Assembly (NCBI GenBank): GCA_964400875.1
Contig: CAYNWK010000034.1
Location: 1 to 34,452, forward strand
Source of the DNA: CAYNWK01 sp964400875
GTDB lineage: Bacteria > Chloroflexota > Anaerolineae > Anaerolineales > UBA4823
Reading direction: 5' to 3'
DNA length: 34,452 nucleotides
Made by a program: the position numbers and the translations under genes. This document shows positions 27,611 through 34,452 of the stretch, one piece after another; position 1 is the first letter of the stretch; each line of letters begins with the position of its first letter. The notes beneath the pieces are model-generated. The model had not been told where the DNA came from. It did no database searches and saw only the letters and a program-made list of their open reading frames with translations.

Positions 27611-29866
27611 ATGAGCAGCTTGCGGGAAGATGCACTCGAATACCATCATTTAGGTGGGAAACCGGGAAAAATATCTATCTTACCGACAAAACCATTATCT
27701 ACCCAACGCGACCTGTCCTTGGCATATTCACCAGGCGTCGCCTATCCGGTACTGGAACTGGAGAAGGATGCTGAGCTGGCTTACGAATATACCTCCAAGG
27801 GCAATCTGGTCGCCGTGATCTCCAATGGCACAGCTATTTTGGGTTTGGGGGACCGCGGGGCGCTGGCATCCAAGCCCGTGATGGAAGGCAAGGGGGTGCT
27901 GTTCAAGGTCTTCTCGGACATTGACGTCTTCGATATAGAAGTCAATTCTCAGGATGCGGACGAATTGATCCGGGTCGTAGCAGCCATCGCACCGACTTTC
28001 GGCGGCATCAACTTAGAAGATATCAAAGCCCCGGAGTGCTTTTACATCGAGGAAACCCTTAAGGAGATGCTCGACATCCCCGTTTTTCACGACGACCAGC
28101 ACGGCACGGCGATCATTTCTGGGGCCGGCTTGCTCAGTAGCCTGGAGATAGTCGGCAAGCCCATCGGCGAAGTTAAGATCGCCGTCTCTGGCGCGGGCGC
28201 TTCGGCGATCTCCTGCGCCGAATTGGCCGTGCGCATGGGCGCCAAACGGGAGAATATTTACATGGTGGACAGCCGGGGGGTGGTACGCACGGACCGGGAG
28301 AAGGGGATGAACAAGTATAAACAACGCTTTGCCCAGGATACCGACGCCGAATCGCTCGAAGACGTCGTCCGTGGGGCCGACGTGTTTTACGGGCTGTCCG
28401 TCGCCGATGTGCTCACTCCGGAGATGGTCAAGACGATGGCCAAGAATCCGATCATCTTCGCCATGGCCAATCCCGATCCCGAAATCCGCTACGACCTGGC
28501 CAAGGAAGTCCGCCCCGACGCGATCGTGGCGACCGGGCGCTCGGATTTCCCCAACCAGGTCAACAACGTGCTCGGCTTCCCCTTCATCTTCCGGGGCGCC
28601 CTGGACGTGCGCGCCCGGGCGATCAACGAAGACATGAAAGTCGCAGCTGCACATGCCCTCGCCGATCTCACCAAGGAGGATGTCCCCGACAGCGTCCTGC
28701 GGGCCTATGGGCTGGATGCTTTGAAGTTCGGCATGAACTACATCATCCCGAAGCCGCTCGACCCGCGGGTGATGTTGTGGGAGTCCCCCGCGGTCGCTCA
28801 GGCTGCTATGGACACCGGCGTGGCCCGCAAAACCATCGACCTCGATGCGTATAAAGAGGAGCTGGCTTTCCGCCAGGGTATGGGGCAGCAGGTGCGCTAC
28901 TTCATCATGAACAAGGCCAAGTCGGCCTCGCCAAAGAAGCGCGTGGTCTTCGCGGAGGGTGAGGAGACTAAGATCATTCGCGCCGCGGTCCAGGTGCAGG
29001 ATGAAGGCATCGGCATCCCTATCCTGGTCGGCCGACCGGATGTGATCAAAGCGAAAATCTCGACGTTGGGCTTGGAAGCGGATTTGAAGGTCGTCAACCC
29101 TGAAACTTTCGACCGCATCGATGAATACGCCCAGGCGTATTTCGAACTGCGCCAGCGTAAGGGCGTGCCGATGAAGGATGCGCGCACGAAAGTCACCGAT
29201 CCGAACATCTTCGGCCCCATGATGGTCAAAGTTGGCGACGCGGATGCCTTCGTGTCCGGCTTGACCCATGATTACCCAGAGGTTATCCGCCCGGCGCTGG
29301 AAGTGCACCACACCCATCCGGGCGCGCGCCGCGCCGCTGGCGTTTACATCATGATCGTGGATAGCCGTACTTACCTGTTTACCGACGCGACCGTCAATAT
29401 CGACCCCACAGCGGAAGACCTGGCGGAGATCGCTTGTTTATCCGCCGATTTTGCCCGCCAACTGGGTCTGGAGCCGCGCGTAGCGCTGTTGTCGTTTTCG
29501 AATTTCGGCAGCACCCCGCATGCCTTATCGGATAAAGTCCGCCGGGCGGTGGAGATCATCAAGGAAAAATGCCCGGACTTCGCCGTAGACGGCGAAATGC
29601 AGGCTGATACTGCGGTGGTCCCTGAGATCGTGGATGAACGTTACCCGTTCAGCCAGGTGAAAGACGCTAATGTGTTGGTTTTCCCCTCTTTGGAAGCGGC
29701 CAATATTGCCTACAAGCTCCTCGCTCGTTTAGGCAATGCCCAGGCGATCGGCCCAATCCTGCTCGGCATGGGCGCTCCGGTCCACGTTTTGCAGACCGGC
29801 GATGAGGTCAGGGATATCGTCAACATCGCGGCGGTCGCCGTGATGGACTCGATGAATAGGGATTAA
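27611..29866 (+). CDS. maeB: NADP-dependent malic enzyme with phosphotransacetylase-like C-terminal domain
   Basis: A 751-residue MaeB-type protein, decarboxylating malate to pyruvate with NADP reduction. The frame is open 47 codons upstream, but MSSLREDALEYHHLGGKPGK has AAGGAG 6-9 nt before it and matches the family start. The catalytic half (about 1-430) has LAYSPGVAYPVLEL, VLFKVFSDIDVFDIE, PVFHDDQHGTAIISGAGLL and the NADP fold VSGAGASAISCAELAVRMGA. The C-terminal half (about 435-751) resembles phosphate acetyltransferase (KKRVVFAEGEETKIIRAA, and LVFPSLEAANIAYKLL). In known MaeB proteins it is regulatory, binding acetyl-CoA, rather than catalytic. Confidence 0.95.
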   Translation: MSSLREDALEYHHLGGKPGKISILPTKPLSTQRDLSLAYSPGVAYPVLELEKDAELAYEYTSKGNLVAVISNGTAILGLGDRGALASKPVMEGKGVLFKVFSDIDVFDIEVNSQDADELIRVVAAIAPTFGGINLEDIKAPECFYIEETLKEMLDIPVFHDDQHGTAIISGAGLLSSLEIVGKPIGEVKIAVSGAGASAISCAELAVRMGAKRENIYMVDSRGVVRTDREKGMNKYKQRFAQDTDAESLEDVVRGADVFYGLSVADVLTPEMVKTMAKNPIIFAMANPDPEIRYDLAKEVRPDAIVATGRSDFPNQVNNVLGFPFIFRGALDVRARAINEDMKVAAAHALADLTKEDVPDSVLRAYGLDALKFGMNYIIPKPLDPRVMLWESPAVAQAAMDTGVARKTIDLDAYKEELAFRQGMGQQVRYFIMNKAKSASPKKRVVFAEGEETKIIRAAVQVQDEGIGIPILVGRPDVIKAKISTLGLEADLKVVNPETFDRIDEYAQAYFELRQRKGVPMKDARTKVTDPNIFGPMMVKVGDADAFVSGLTHDYPEVIRPALEVHHTHPGARRAAGVYIMIVDSRTYLFTDATVNIDPTAEDLAEIACLSADFARQLGLEPRVALLSFSNFGSTPHALSDKVRRAVEIIKEKCPDFAVDGEMQADTAVVPEIVDERYPFSQVKDANVLVFPSLEAANIAYKLLARLGNAQAIGPILLGMGAPVHVLQTGDEVRDIVNIAAVAVMDSMNRD

Positions 29867-29878
29867 CCTGTCCAGCAT

Positions 29879-29909
29879 GCGCGATGCCAGGTCAATCCTG
29901 CCATCGCGC
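29879..29909. terminator. Weak bidirectional hairpin between maeB and the sulfatase gene
   Basis: GCGCGATG (29879-29886) pairs with CATCGCGC (29902-29909), with CAGG/CCTG inside. It lies between convergent gene ends and overlaps the last sulfatase codons. No T-run follows on either side, so termination function is uncertain. Confidence 0.3.
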
Positions 29910-31379
29910 GGCTACCCGCTCAGGTAAGTCCGCCCGTACCCCGTCCAGGTATTCGTGCAGTTTGGCTACGACTTCGGCATAATCCGGGTTTTTGGCGACA
30001 TTGTTGAGCTGATAAGGGTCAGCGACCATATCGTACAGTTCCGTGGTGTCGAAAGCATATTCCACGTACATATATTGCTGCGTGCGCACTGCCAGGTAAG
30101 GTTCCCGCTGCCTCCAGTTTTCGATCAATAATTTATCCCGCCACTCTTGCTCGCCCTCCAACAGCGGGACCAGCGAGCGTCCGTCCACTTCGTCCGGTAT
30201 CGGCATCCCAGCCAGCTCGTAAAACGTTGGCGCGATGTCGATATTCGCCACCAGCTGGTCCGACACATACGGATTGGCTGTCAGCGGCGGGTAGCGCAGC
30301 GCAAAAGGTACGTGGATCCCCTCTTCGTACGCCCAATCCTTTTCCGTTGAGATGCGGTGTTCGCCCCAGAAGTAGCCGTTGTCCGACAGGTAGAGCACGA
30401 CGGTGTTGTCCAGCTCACCGGTTGCAGATAGTTCGGCCATCAGGCTGTCAACAGTCAGATCCAGGGCGTGCAGGGTCTGCAGTTGTTTCTGCCTGAAGCG
30501 CTCGATCTCCCCGATCTCATTTTTAGTAAGCAGTGGGTAATCATGCACCCAGTCCGGTTTATCCGAAATGTCTTCTTCGCCAAAAGAGGCCGGCTGGTAG
30601 GGCTCCAGGTCTCCGTACAGGTCTTCATCTCCTGGGGCCGCCAATGCGGGCGCGTGCGGCGCGTTGGGTGCAAAGATCAGCAAGAATGGCTTCTCCTGGT
30701 TGTGCGCAGTTTGAATAAATGTTCGGGCGTGTTCGCCAAGGATGCTGGTGATGTAGCCGCTTTCCTGGGTGAGTTTCCCCTGAACGTACAGCTGTGGGTC
30801 GTAATAAGGGCTGTTCTCTCCTTGCAGCGCTACCCAGAAATCGAACTCGGGACGCTTGGAGCCATCCCAGGAATTTAGATATTTGCCTACCAGCCCGGTA
30901 TAATATCCGCTCTCGTGGAAGCGCTGGGCGAACGTGGTATGCGATAATGGGTTCGCGTTGACCAGCACCCCGTGGTTGTGCGCCAGCATGCCGGTGAGGA
31001 TGCTGGATCGACTTGGGCAGCACTTGGCGGTCGTGACGTATGCACGAGAAAACGTGACCCCCTGGTCGAAGATCCAGGCGTTAGTGCGCGGCATCACCTC
31101 CATCGTGTCATAACGCTGGTCGTCGCTGACGATCAGCAGGATGTTTGGTCGCAGCGATTCGGGCGAGGGGGTCGGCGTGCTGGTGGGCTGCTTCGCCAGG
31201 AGCGGCAGGTAAGAGTCCGGCGCTTCGGCAGTTGGCGGCTGAGGTGTGATCATCGGCGCATTGCTTGGCTCGGGGCTTGCCGTGATCCCAGGTTCGGGCA
31301 GCTGGTTAGTAATTCGACAGGCGCTGAGCAGCCAGGTGATGGCAAGCATGCAGGCCAGCGTTCGTTTGAGTGATTTCAT
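29892..31379 (-). CDS. Sulfatase-family lipoprotein
   Basis: A 495-residue secreted lipoprotein from MKSLKRTLACMLAITWLLSA with the lipobox LSAC (Cys21). The frame is open 53 codons upstream, but that part lacks a signal sequence. A proline- and threonine-rich linker (about 25-78) leads to the alkaline-phosphatase-like sulfatase fold. PNILLIVSDDQRYDTMEVMP holds the metal-binding Asp pair (86, 87). CCPSRSSILTG has the C-x-P-S-R motif, in which Cys120 would become formylglycine. LYLSDNGYFWGEH is the C-terminal metal motif. It probably desulfates external polysaccharide or glycan; the substrate is unknown. No maturation enzyme is seen nearby. Confidence 0.9.
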   Translation of the reverse strand: MKSLKRTLACMLAITWLLSACRITNQLPEPGITASPEPSNAPMITPQPPTAEAPDSYLPLLAKQPTSTPTPSPESLRPNILLIVSDDQRYDTMEVMPRTNAWIFDQGVTFSRAYVTTAKCCPSRSSILTGMLAHNHGVLVNANPLSHTTFAQRFHESGYYTGLVGKYLNSWDGSKRPEFDFWVALQGENSPYYDPQLYVQGKLTQESGYITSILGEHARTFIQTAHNQEKPFLLIFAPNAPHAPALAAPGDEDLYGDLEPYQPASFGEEDISDKPDWVHDYPLLTKNEIGEIERFRQKQLQTLHALDLTVDSLMAELSATGELDNTVVLYLSDNGYFWGEHRISTEKDWAYEEGIHVPFALRYPPLTANPYVSDQLVANIDIAPTFYELAGMPIPDEVDGRSLVPLLEGEQEWRDKLLIENWRQREPYLAVRTQQYMYVEYAFDTTELYDMVADPYQLNNVAKNPDYAEVVAKLHEYLDGVRADLPERVAARWQD

Positions 31380-31429
31380 CGGCGTGAGCTGTGCGATACA
31401 GTTGTCGGTTAATAGTTTCCGCACGGGGT

Positions 31430-31457
31430 TCGACAGGATTGTACCACCGGGTAGAAT
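31430..31457 (+). promoter_or_regulatory. Promoter of the phosphatase-glycan gene cluster
   Basis: TCGACA (31430-31435) and TAGAAT (31452-31457), each matching consensus at five of six positions, are separated by 16 nt. Transcription would start about 30 nt before the TTG start of the phosphatase gene. The gap lies between divergent genes, where a promoter is expected. Confidence 0.55.
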
Positions 31458-31494
31458 TAACGAGTTTGGATTTACGCTATTGGAGGAGGAAGGA

Positions 31495-31986
31495 TTGACG
31501 GATAAAACAACCATTTGTTTCGTCTGCTTAGGCAACATCGTACGCAGTCCACTGGCGGAAAATATATTCAGGCATCTGGCGGATCAGGCGGGCGTCAGTG
31601 AGAAGTACGCAGTCGATTCCGCCGGCACGGCTCGCTATCACATCGGAGAATCGCCGGACGGACGCATGCGCCGCGTGGCCGCCCGTCAGGGCCTGCGCTA
31701 CGATGGGAGCGCGCGCCAGTTCCAGCGCCAGGATTTCGACCGCTTTGACTGGATCGTCGCCATGGATCCGGATAATCGCGCTGATTTAGAAAGACTCGCG
31801 CCGGGTGAGGGCAGCCGGAACAAGATCCGCCTGATGCGTGAGTTCGATCCCCATGGTGGATCGCAAGCTGGCGTGCCGGATCCTTATTACGGCGGCATTG
31901 ACGGATTTGAAGAGGTCTACAGGATCGTCGAGCGCTCCTGCCGCGGCCTTCTGGCAGCCTTAGAAGGCGGGGAATTATCCGGGTAG
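31495..31986 (+). CDS. Low-molecular-weight protein tyrosine phosphatase
   Basis: A 163-residue LMW-PTP. The start is TTG, with a strong GGAGGAGG 5-8 nt upstream; the open frame before it covers the divergent promoter region. The P-loop is CLGNIVRSP (Cys11 nucleophile, Arg17). The second cysteine common in CxGNxCRS loops is Val here. The catalytic acid is the Asp of PDPYYGG. Bacterial LMW-PTPs often control capsule or exopolysaccharide export by dephosphorylating a tyrosine kinase. The genes that follow fit a surface-glycan role, but no BY-kinase is visible in the window. Confidence 0.9.
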   Translation: MTDKTTICFVCLGNIVRSPLAENIFRHLADQAGVSEKYAVDSAGTARYHIGESPDGRMRRVAARQGLRYDGSARQFQRQDFDRFDWIVAMDPDNRADLERLAPGEGSRNKIRLMREFDPHGGSQAGVPDPYYGGIDGFEEVYRIVERSCRGLLAALEGGELSG

Positions 31987-31991
31987 CGCCC

Positions 31992-33176
31992 ATGGAAAGA
32001 GACGATATCCGCATCGAGCAGGTTCGGATCGGTGAGCTGGAGAATTTCGCTCACTCCGCCATCGCCAGGACGAAGGACGGTCAGCTGCTGCCCATCACCA
32101 TGCAGCGCGCCGTCGCCCACGCCCACAATCCCTACGCTGACCCAAATGACGTCGGTCTGCTGGTCGCTTACCAGGGCGAGGCATGCGTGGGTTATTTCGG
32201 CATTATGCCCGTCTTGTTAAGGTCCCAAGGAGAACTTCACAAAGTCCACTGGTTTTCCACCTGGTATGTCTCCCCCCGTCTACGCGGCAAGGCGCTCGGT
32301 TCACGCTTGATGCAAGCCGCGCTCGAACTGAACCAGGATTACCTGATCGTCGGCAGCGGCCCGGCGCGCAAAGTCTGCCGCCGCTTTGGTTTCCTGGAGC
32401 GGGTCGGTCTGCACTATTTTGTGCTCGATCCGAGTGGCATGCAGCGTCTCAACCTGGTCAGGCTGGTAAACCGCTTCTGGCGGAAAGTGCTGCACCTGTT
32501 GGGTGTGAAGGTTTCCATCGACAACCGCTTTACCCGCGCCTTCGCGGCGTTGCTCGCGCCGCTGACCCGGCCCATTTTTTACCACTGGCTTTGGCGCTCG
32601 GTACGGGATGACTTTCTAACCGTGCAAACGAAAGAGGTCCAAACGCTCTCGGATAAGCTCACCGATTTGGCCTGGCGTGCGCCTGAGGTGGGGTTAGTAC
32701 GGGGCGTCGAGGCGATCAACTGGATGTTAACCTACCCCTGGGTCGTCGAGCCGGGCGAATCCGCCACCGGGGACCTGGATTTTTACTTCAGCGACGTGCG
32801 CCCGGTATTCAAAAATATCGCCGTGGAGATCTATACTCCCCAGGATCGCCGCTTGTTGGGCTTTGCCGTGTTTTCCTTATCGACCGTCGATGGCAAACTG
32901 ACCCTCAAAGTCCTCGATCATGGTTTTGTGGACCCCGCCGATCGGAAGTACGTCCTGGCAGTGGCGGTCCATTACGCCCGGGAGCGCTACGCCGATCGCA
33001 TTGAACTCCCCAGTCATCTGGCGGATTCTCTTGGCGGCGGCTTGCTCCGCAGCCTGTTACTGGTCCGTAAGTCTCGTACCTACCAGGCTCACCCTAAGAG
33101 CGAGGACAGTCCGCTGGCACAGGCCTGGCCCGAGTTTAGCTTCGCATATCCAGACGGTGATATGCCCTTCTCGTAG
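31992..33176 (+). CDS. GNAT-family acetyltransferase, probably tandem domain
   Basis: A 394-residue protein. The N-terminal half (about 1-150) is a GNAT domain: LLVAYQGEACVGYFGIMPVL, then WYVSPRLRGKALGSRLMQAA, which holds the acetyl-CoA loop RGKALGSRLM, then VGSGPARKVCRRFGF. The C-terminal half (about 215-370) has a weaker second acyltransferase-like part (RRLLGFAVFSLSTVDG and YVLAVAVHYARERY). It starts 6 nt after the phosphatase stop and 12 nt separate it from the deacetylase gene, so one transcript is likely. Acetylation of a cell-surface sugar is inferred from context only. Confidence 0.8.
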   Translation: MERDDIRIEQVRIGELENFAHSAIARTKDGQLLPITMQRAVAHAHNPYADPNDVGLLVAYQGEACVGYFGIMPVLLRSQGELHKVHWFSTWYVSPRLRGKALGSRLMQAALELNQDYLIVGSGPARKVCRRFGFLERVGLHYFVLDPSGMQRLNLVRLVNRFWRKVLHLLGVKVSIDNRFTRAFAALLAPLTRPIFYHWLWRSVRDDFLTVQTKEVQTLSDKLTDLAWRAPEVGLVRGVEAINWMLTYPWVVEPGESATGDLDFYFSDVRPVFKNIAVEIYTPQDRRLLGFAVFSLSTVDGKLTLKVLDHGFVDPADRKYVLAVAVHYARERYADRIELPSHLADSLGGGLLRSLLLVRKSRTYQAHPKSEDSPLAQAWPEFSFAYPDGDMPFS

Positions 33177-33188
33177 GCCTTCTTAACC

Positions 33189-34274
33189 ATGCGCAGAACA
33201 GCCATCCAGGTCACCCGCAGGGTCACCGGCCGGATCGCCGGGGTCGTGCCGCTTTGGGCGCTTCATCGCCTGATCCCGCGCACCTTTATCGGCGTGTTTT
33301 ACCACCTGGTCAGCGAGACGGCGCCGCCACACGTCAAGCACCTCTACCCCCACCGCTCGATCGAGGATTTTGAATCGGACCTGCGCTTCTTTAAAGAAAG
33401 GTACCGCCTGCTCTCCTACCGGGACCTGGTTGCCGAACTGCGGACGGGCCAGCAAGGACGCACTCCAGGGATATTCCTTTCCTTCGACGATGGTTTCGCC
33501 GAATGTTTTACCAACGTAGCCCCTTTGCTGCTCCGCTATGAAGTCCCTTGTACCTTCTTTCTGACCACCAACTTCATCGACAACCGGGCAATGTATTACC
33601 GCAACAAAGTCTCGCTGTGCATCGAGCGCGTTCTGGGCGCCGGGCAGGGCGAACGCAAACTGCTGCTCGCTGAGCTCAACCGTGCGTTTAGCCTGTCTTT
33701 GGAGAGCGAGCAAACTTTCGCTGCGTGGATCAAGGGTTTGATTGACGAGGATCGTATCGCCGAGATTTGCGAACTGCTTGGGGTGGATGTGGCCGGCTAT
33801 TTAACCTCGCACCGCCCTTACTTGAGCAGGGAGCAGATCAAAACCCTGATCGGGCAGGGCTTCACGATCGGGGCTCACAGCCAAAGGCATCAAAAACTGA
33901 TTCACCTCGACAAAGCCGGGATCGAGCAAGAGATCGCCGGCTCCTGCGCCATCATCCAAGACCTGACCGGGGCCGACGAAGTGCCGTTTTCTTTTCCCAA
34001 CTCAGCTTTCGGGTTGGACCGCGATCTCTTAGCCCGCATCCGGGATAAACACCGAGAGGTTGGCCTGCTGTTCGATACCAAGGACCTGAACCTAGACCGG
34101 GAGTTCATCATCAACCGCATTTGGGCTGAAGCCCCGAAGTTCAGCCCGGATGGCCGCTCGCCAATGGCCGCAATCCTGAGGCGCGCCTACCAGGGATATC
34201 TAACAGGTGCCCTCCTGCGAGGCGGCGGCTCGATGCTTGACCGCCAAAACGATGCCAACGAAGCGAGCTTATAA
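33189..34274 (+). CDS. Polysaccharide deacetylase (NodB domain, carbohydrate esterase 4)
   Basis: A 361-residue NodB-fold protein. Motif 1 is FLSFDDGFAE, with the catalytic base and metal Asp pair. Motif 2 is GAHSQRHQKL, with the H-S-x-x-H metal ligands. VPCTFFLTTNFID lies between them. Enzymes of this group remove N- or O-acetyl groups from amino-sugar polymers. No clear signal peptide is seen; the N-terminal stretch (AGVVPLWALHRLIPRTFIG) may be a weak membrane association. It follows the acetyltransferase closely, and an acetyltransferase-deacetylase pair suits a glycan-modification cluster. Confidence 0.88.
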   Translation: MRRTAIQVTRRVTGRIAGVVPLWALHRLIPRTFIGVFYHLVSETAPPHVKHLYPHRSIEDFESDLRFFKERYRLLSYRDLVAELRTGQQGRTPGIFLSFDDGFAECFTNVAPLLLRYEVPCTFFLTTNFIDNRAMYYRNKVSLCIERVLGAGQGERKLLLAELNRAFSLSLESEQTFAAWIKGLIDEDRIAEICELLGVDVAGYLTSHRPYLSREQIKTLIGQGFTIGAHSQRHQKLIHLDKAGIEQEIAGSCAIIQDLTGADEVPFSFPNSAFGLDRDLLARIRDKHREVGLLFDTKDLNLDREFIINRIWAEAPKFSPDGRSPMAAILRRAYQGYLTGALLRGGGSMLDRQNDANEASL

Positions 34275-34316
34275 TCGTCTACTTTTATCTCTGGGTAGTT
34301 TTAAAGGATTGGGTCT

Positions 34317-34452
34317 ATGATCCCGGAACAAGTGCACGACTGGCTGCGTGAAAATGGCTTTGGGGAAGTCCTCAACAGCCGGGGGGTGGGGGGCGGGTGC
34401 ATCAATAACGGTATGGTGCTAGAGACGAATTCGGGAAAGTCTTGATTCCTCA
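34317..34452 (+). CDS. Fructosamine kinase / aminoglycoside phosphotransferase-like protein, N-terminus (partial, in-frame TGA)
   Basis: Starts at ATG with AAAGGA about 7-12 nt upstream. The first 42 codons give MIPEQVHDWLRENGFGEVLN and then SRGVGGGCINNGMVLETNSG-KS. The glycine-rich GVGGGCIN and the following strand resemble the N-lobe of fructosamine-3-kinase-like proteins, where the sequence usually continues with an aromatic residue and then FLK. Here codon 43 is TGA (34443-34445), and the next codons in frame again read Phe-Leu. The gene is therefore either interrupted or affected by an error at the sequence end. The window ends 7 nt later. Confidence 0.55.

Noticed and set aside
28013..29317. 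434-residue open frame on the minus strand inside maeB
   Set aside because: Histidine- and aspartate-rich antisense shadow of the malic enzyme gene.
29892..31538. Longer sulfatase start with 53 extra residues
   Set aside because: The extension would bury the lipoprotein signal peptide and covers the divergent promoter.
1..34452. CRISPR arrays, tRNA or rRNA genes, prophage or plasmid genes
   Set aside because: No regularly spaced repeats, cloverleaf-like sequences, rRNA motifs, integrases or capsid genes were seen.

Overview
This window is a chromosomal segment of a moderately GC-rich bacterium. Its first half is a nearly complete S10-spc-alpha ribosomal protein super-operon. The gene order, the zinc-binding forms of S14, S4, L24 and L36, and the neighbours (tetrapyrrole-methylase/MazG fusion, RNase Y next to RecX, AIM24-family protein, malic enzyme with a phosphotransacetylase-like tail) suggest a Chloroflexota bacterium, probably Anaerolineae. 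That assignment is inference from recognisable proteins, not a computed phylogeny.

Region 1 (1-17862, all + strand): the last codons of tuf, then rpsJ-rplC-rplD-rplW-rplB-rpsS-rplV-rpsC-rplP-rpmC-rpsQ-rplN-rplX-rplE-rpsZ-rpsH-rplF-rplR-rpsE-rpmD-rplO-secY-adk-map, then rpmJ-rpsM-rpsK-rpsD-rpoA-rplQ-truA-rplM-rpsI. It encodes most ribosomal proteins, the translocon channel, adenylate kinase, methionine aminopeptidase, the RNA polymerase alpha subunit and a tRNA pseudouridine synthase. infA is missing from its usual place between map and rpmJ. Protein S17 carries an extreme acidic C-terminal tail of about 140 residues, the most striking protein feature here. Several gaps inside the operon are unusually long and hold potential RNA hairpins, including a 15-bp perfect one before rpoA.

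Region 2 (17863-26880): a 94-bp palindromic, terminator-bearing, MITE-like repeat directly follows rpsI. Then come mazG, a frameshifted AIM24-family gene, a second copy of the repeat in inverse orientation, two unknown genes (a cysteine-pair protein and a membrane protein), tryptophanase, a pair of unknown membrane/envelope genes, a metallo-beta-lactamase-fold hydrolase, and the recX-rny pair on the minus strand.

Region 3 (26880-27610): about 730 bp with no convincing intact gene, a short degenerate copy of the repeat ends and a possible gene remnant.

Region 4 (27611-34452): malic enzyme, a sulfatase lipoprotein on the minus strand, and a + strand cluster of low-molecular-weight protein tyrosine phosphatase, tandem acetyltransferase, polysaccharide deacetylase and the start of a fructosamine-kinase-like gene. 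This looks like a surface-glycan module. The last gene has an in-frame TGA just before the window edge.
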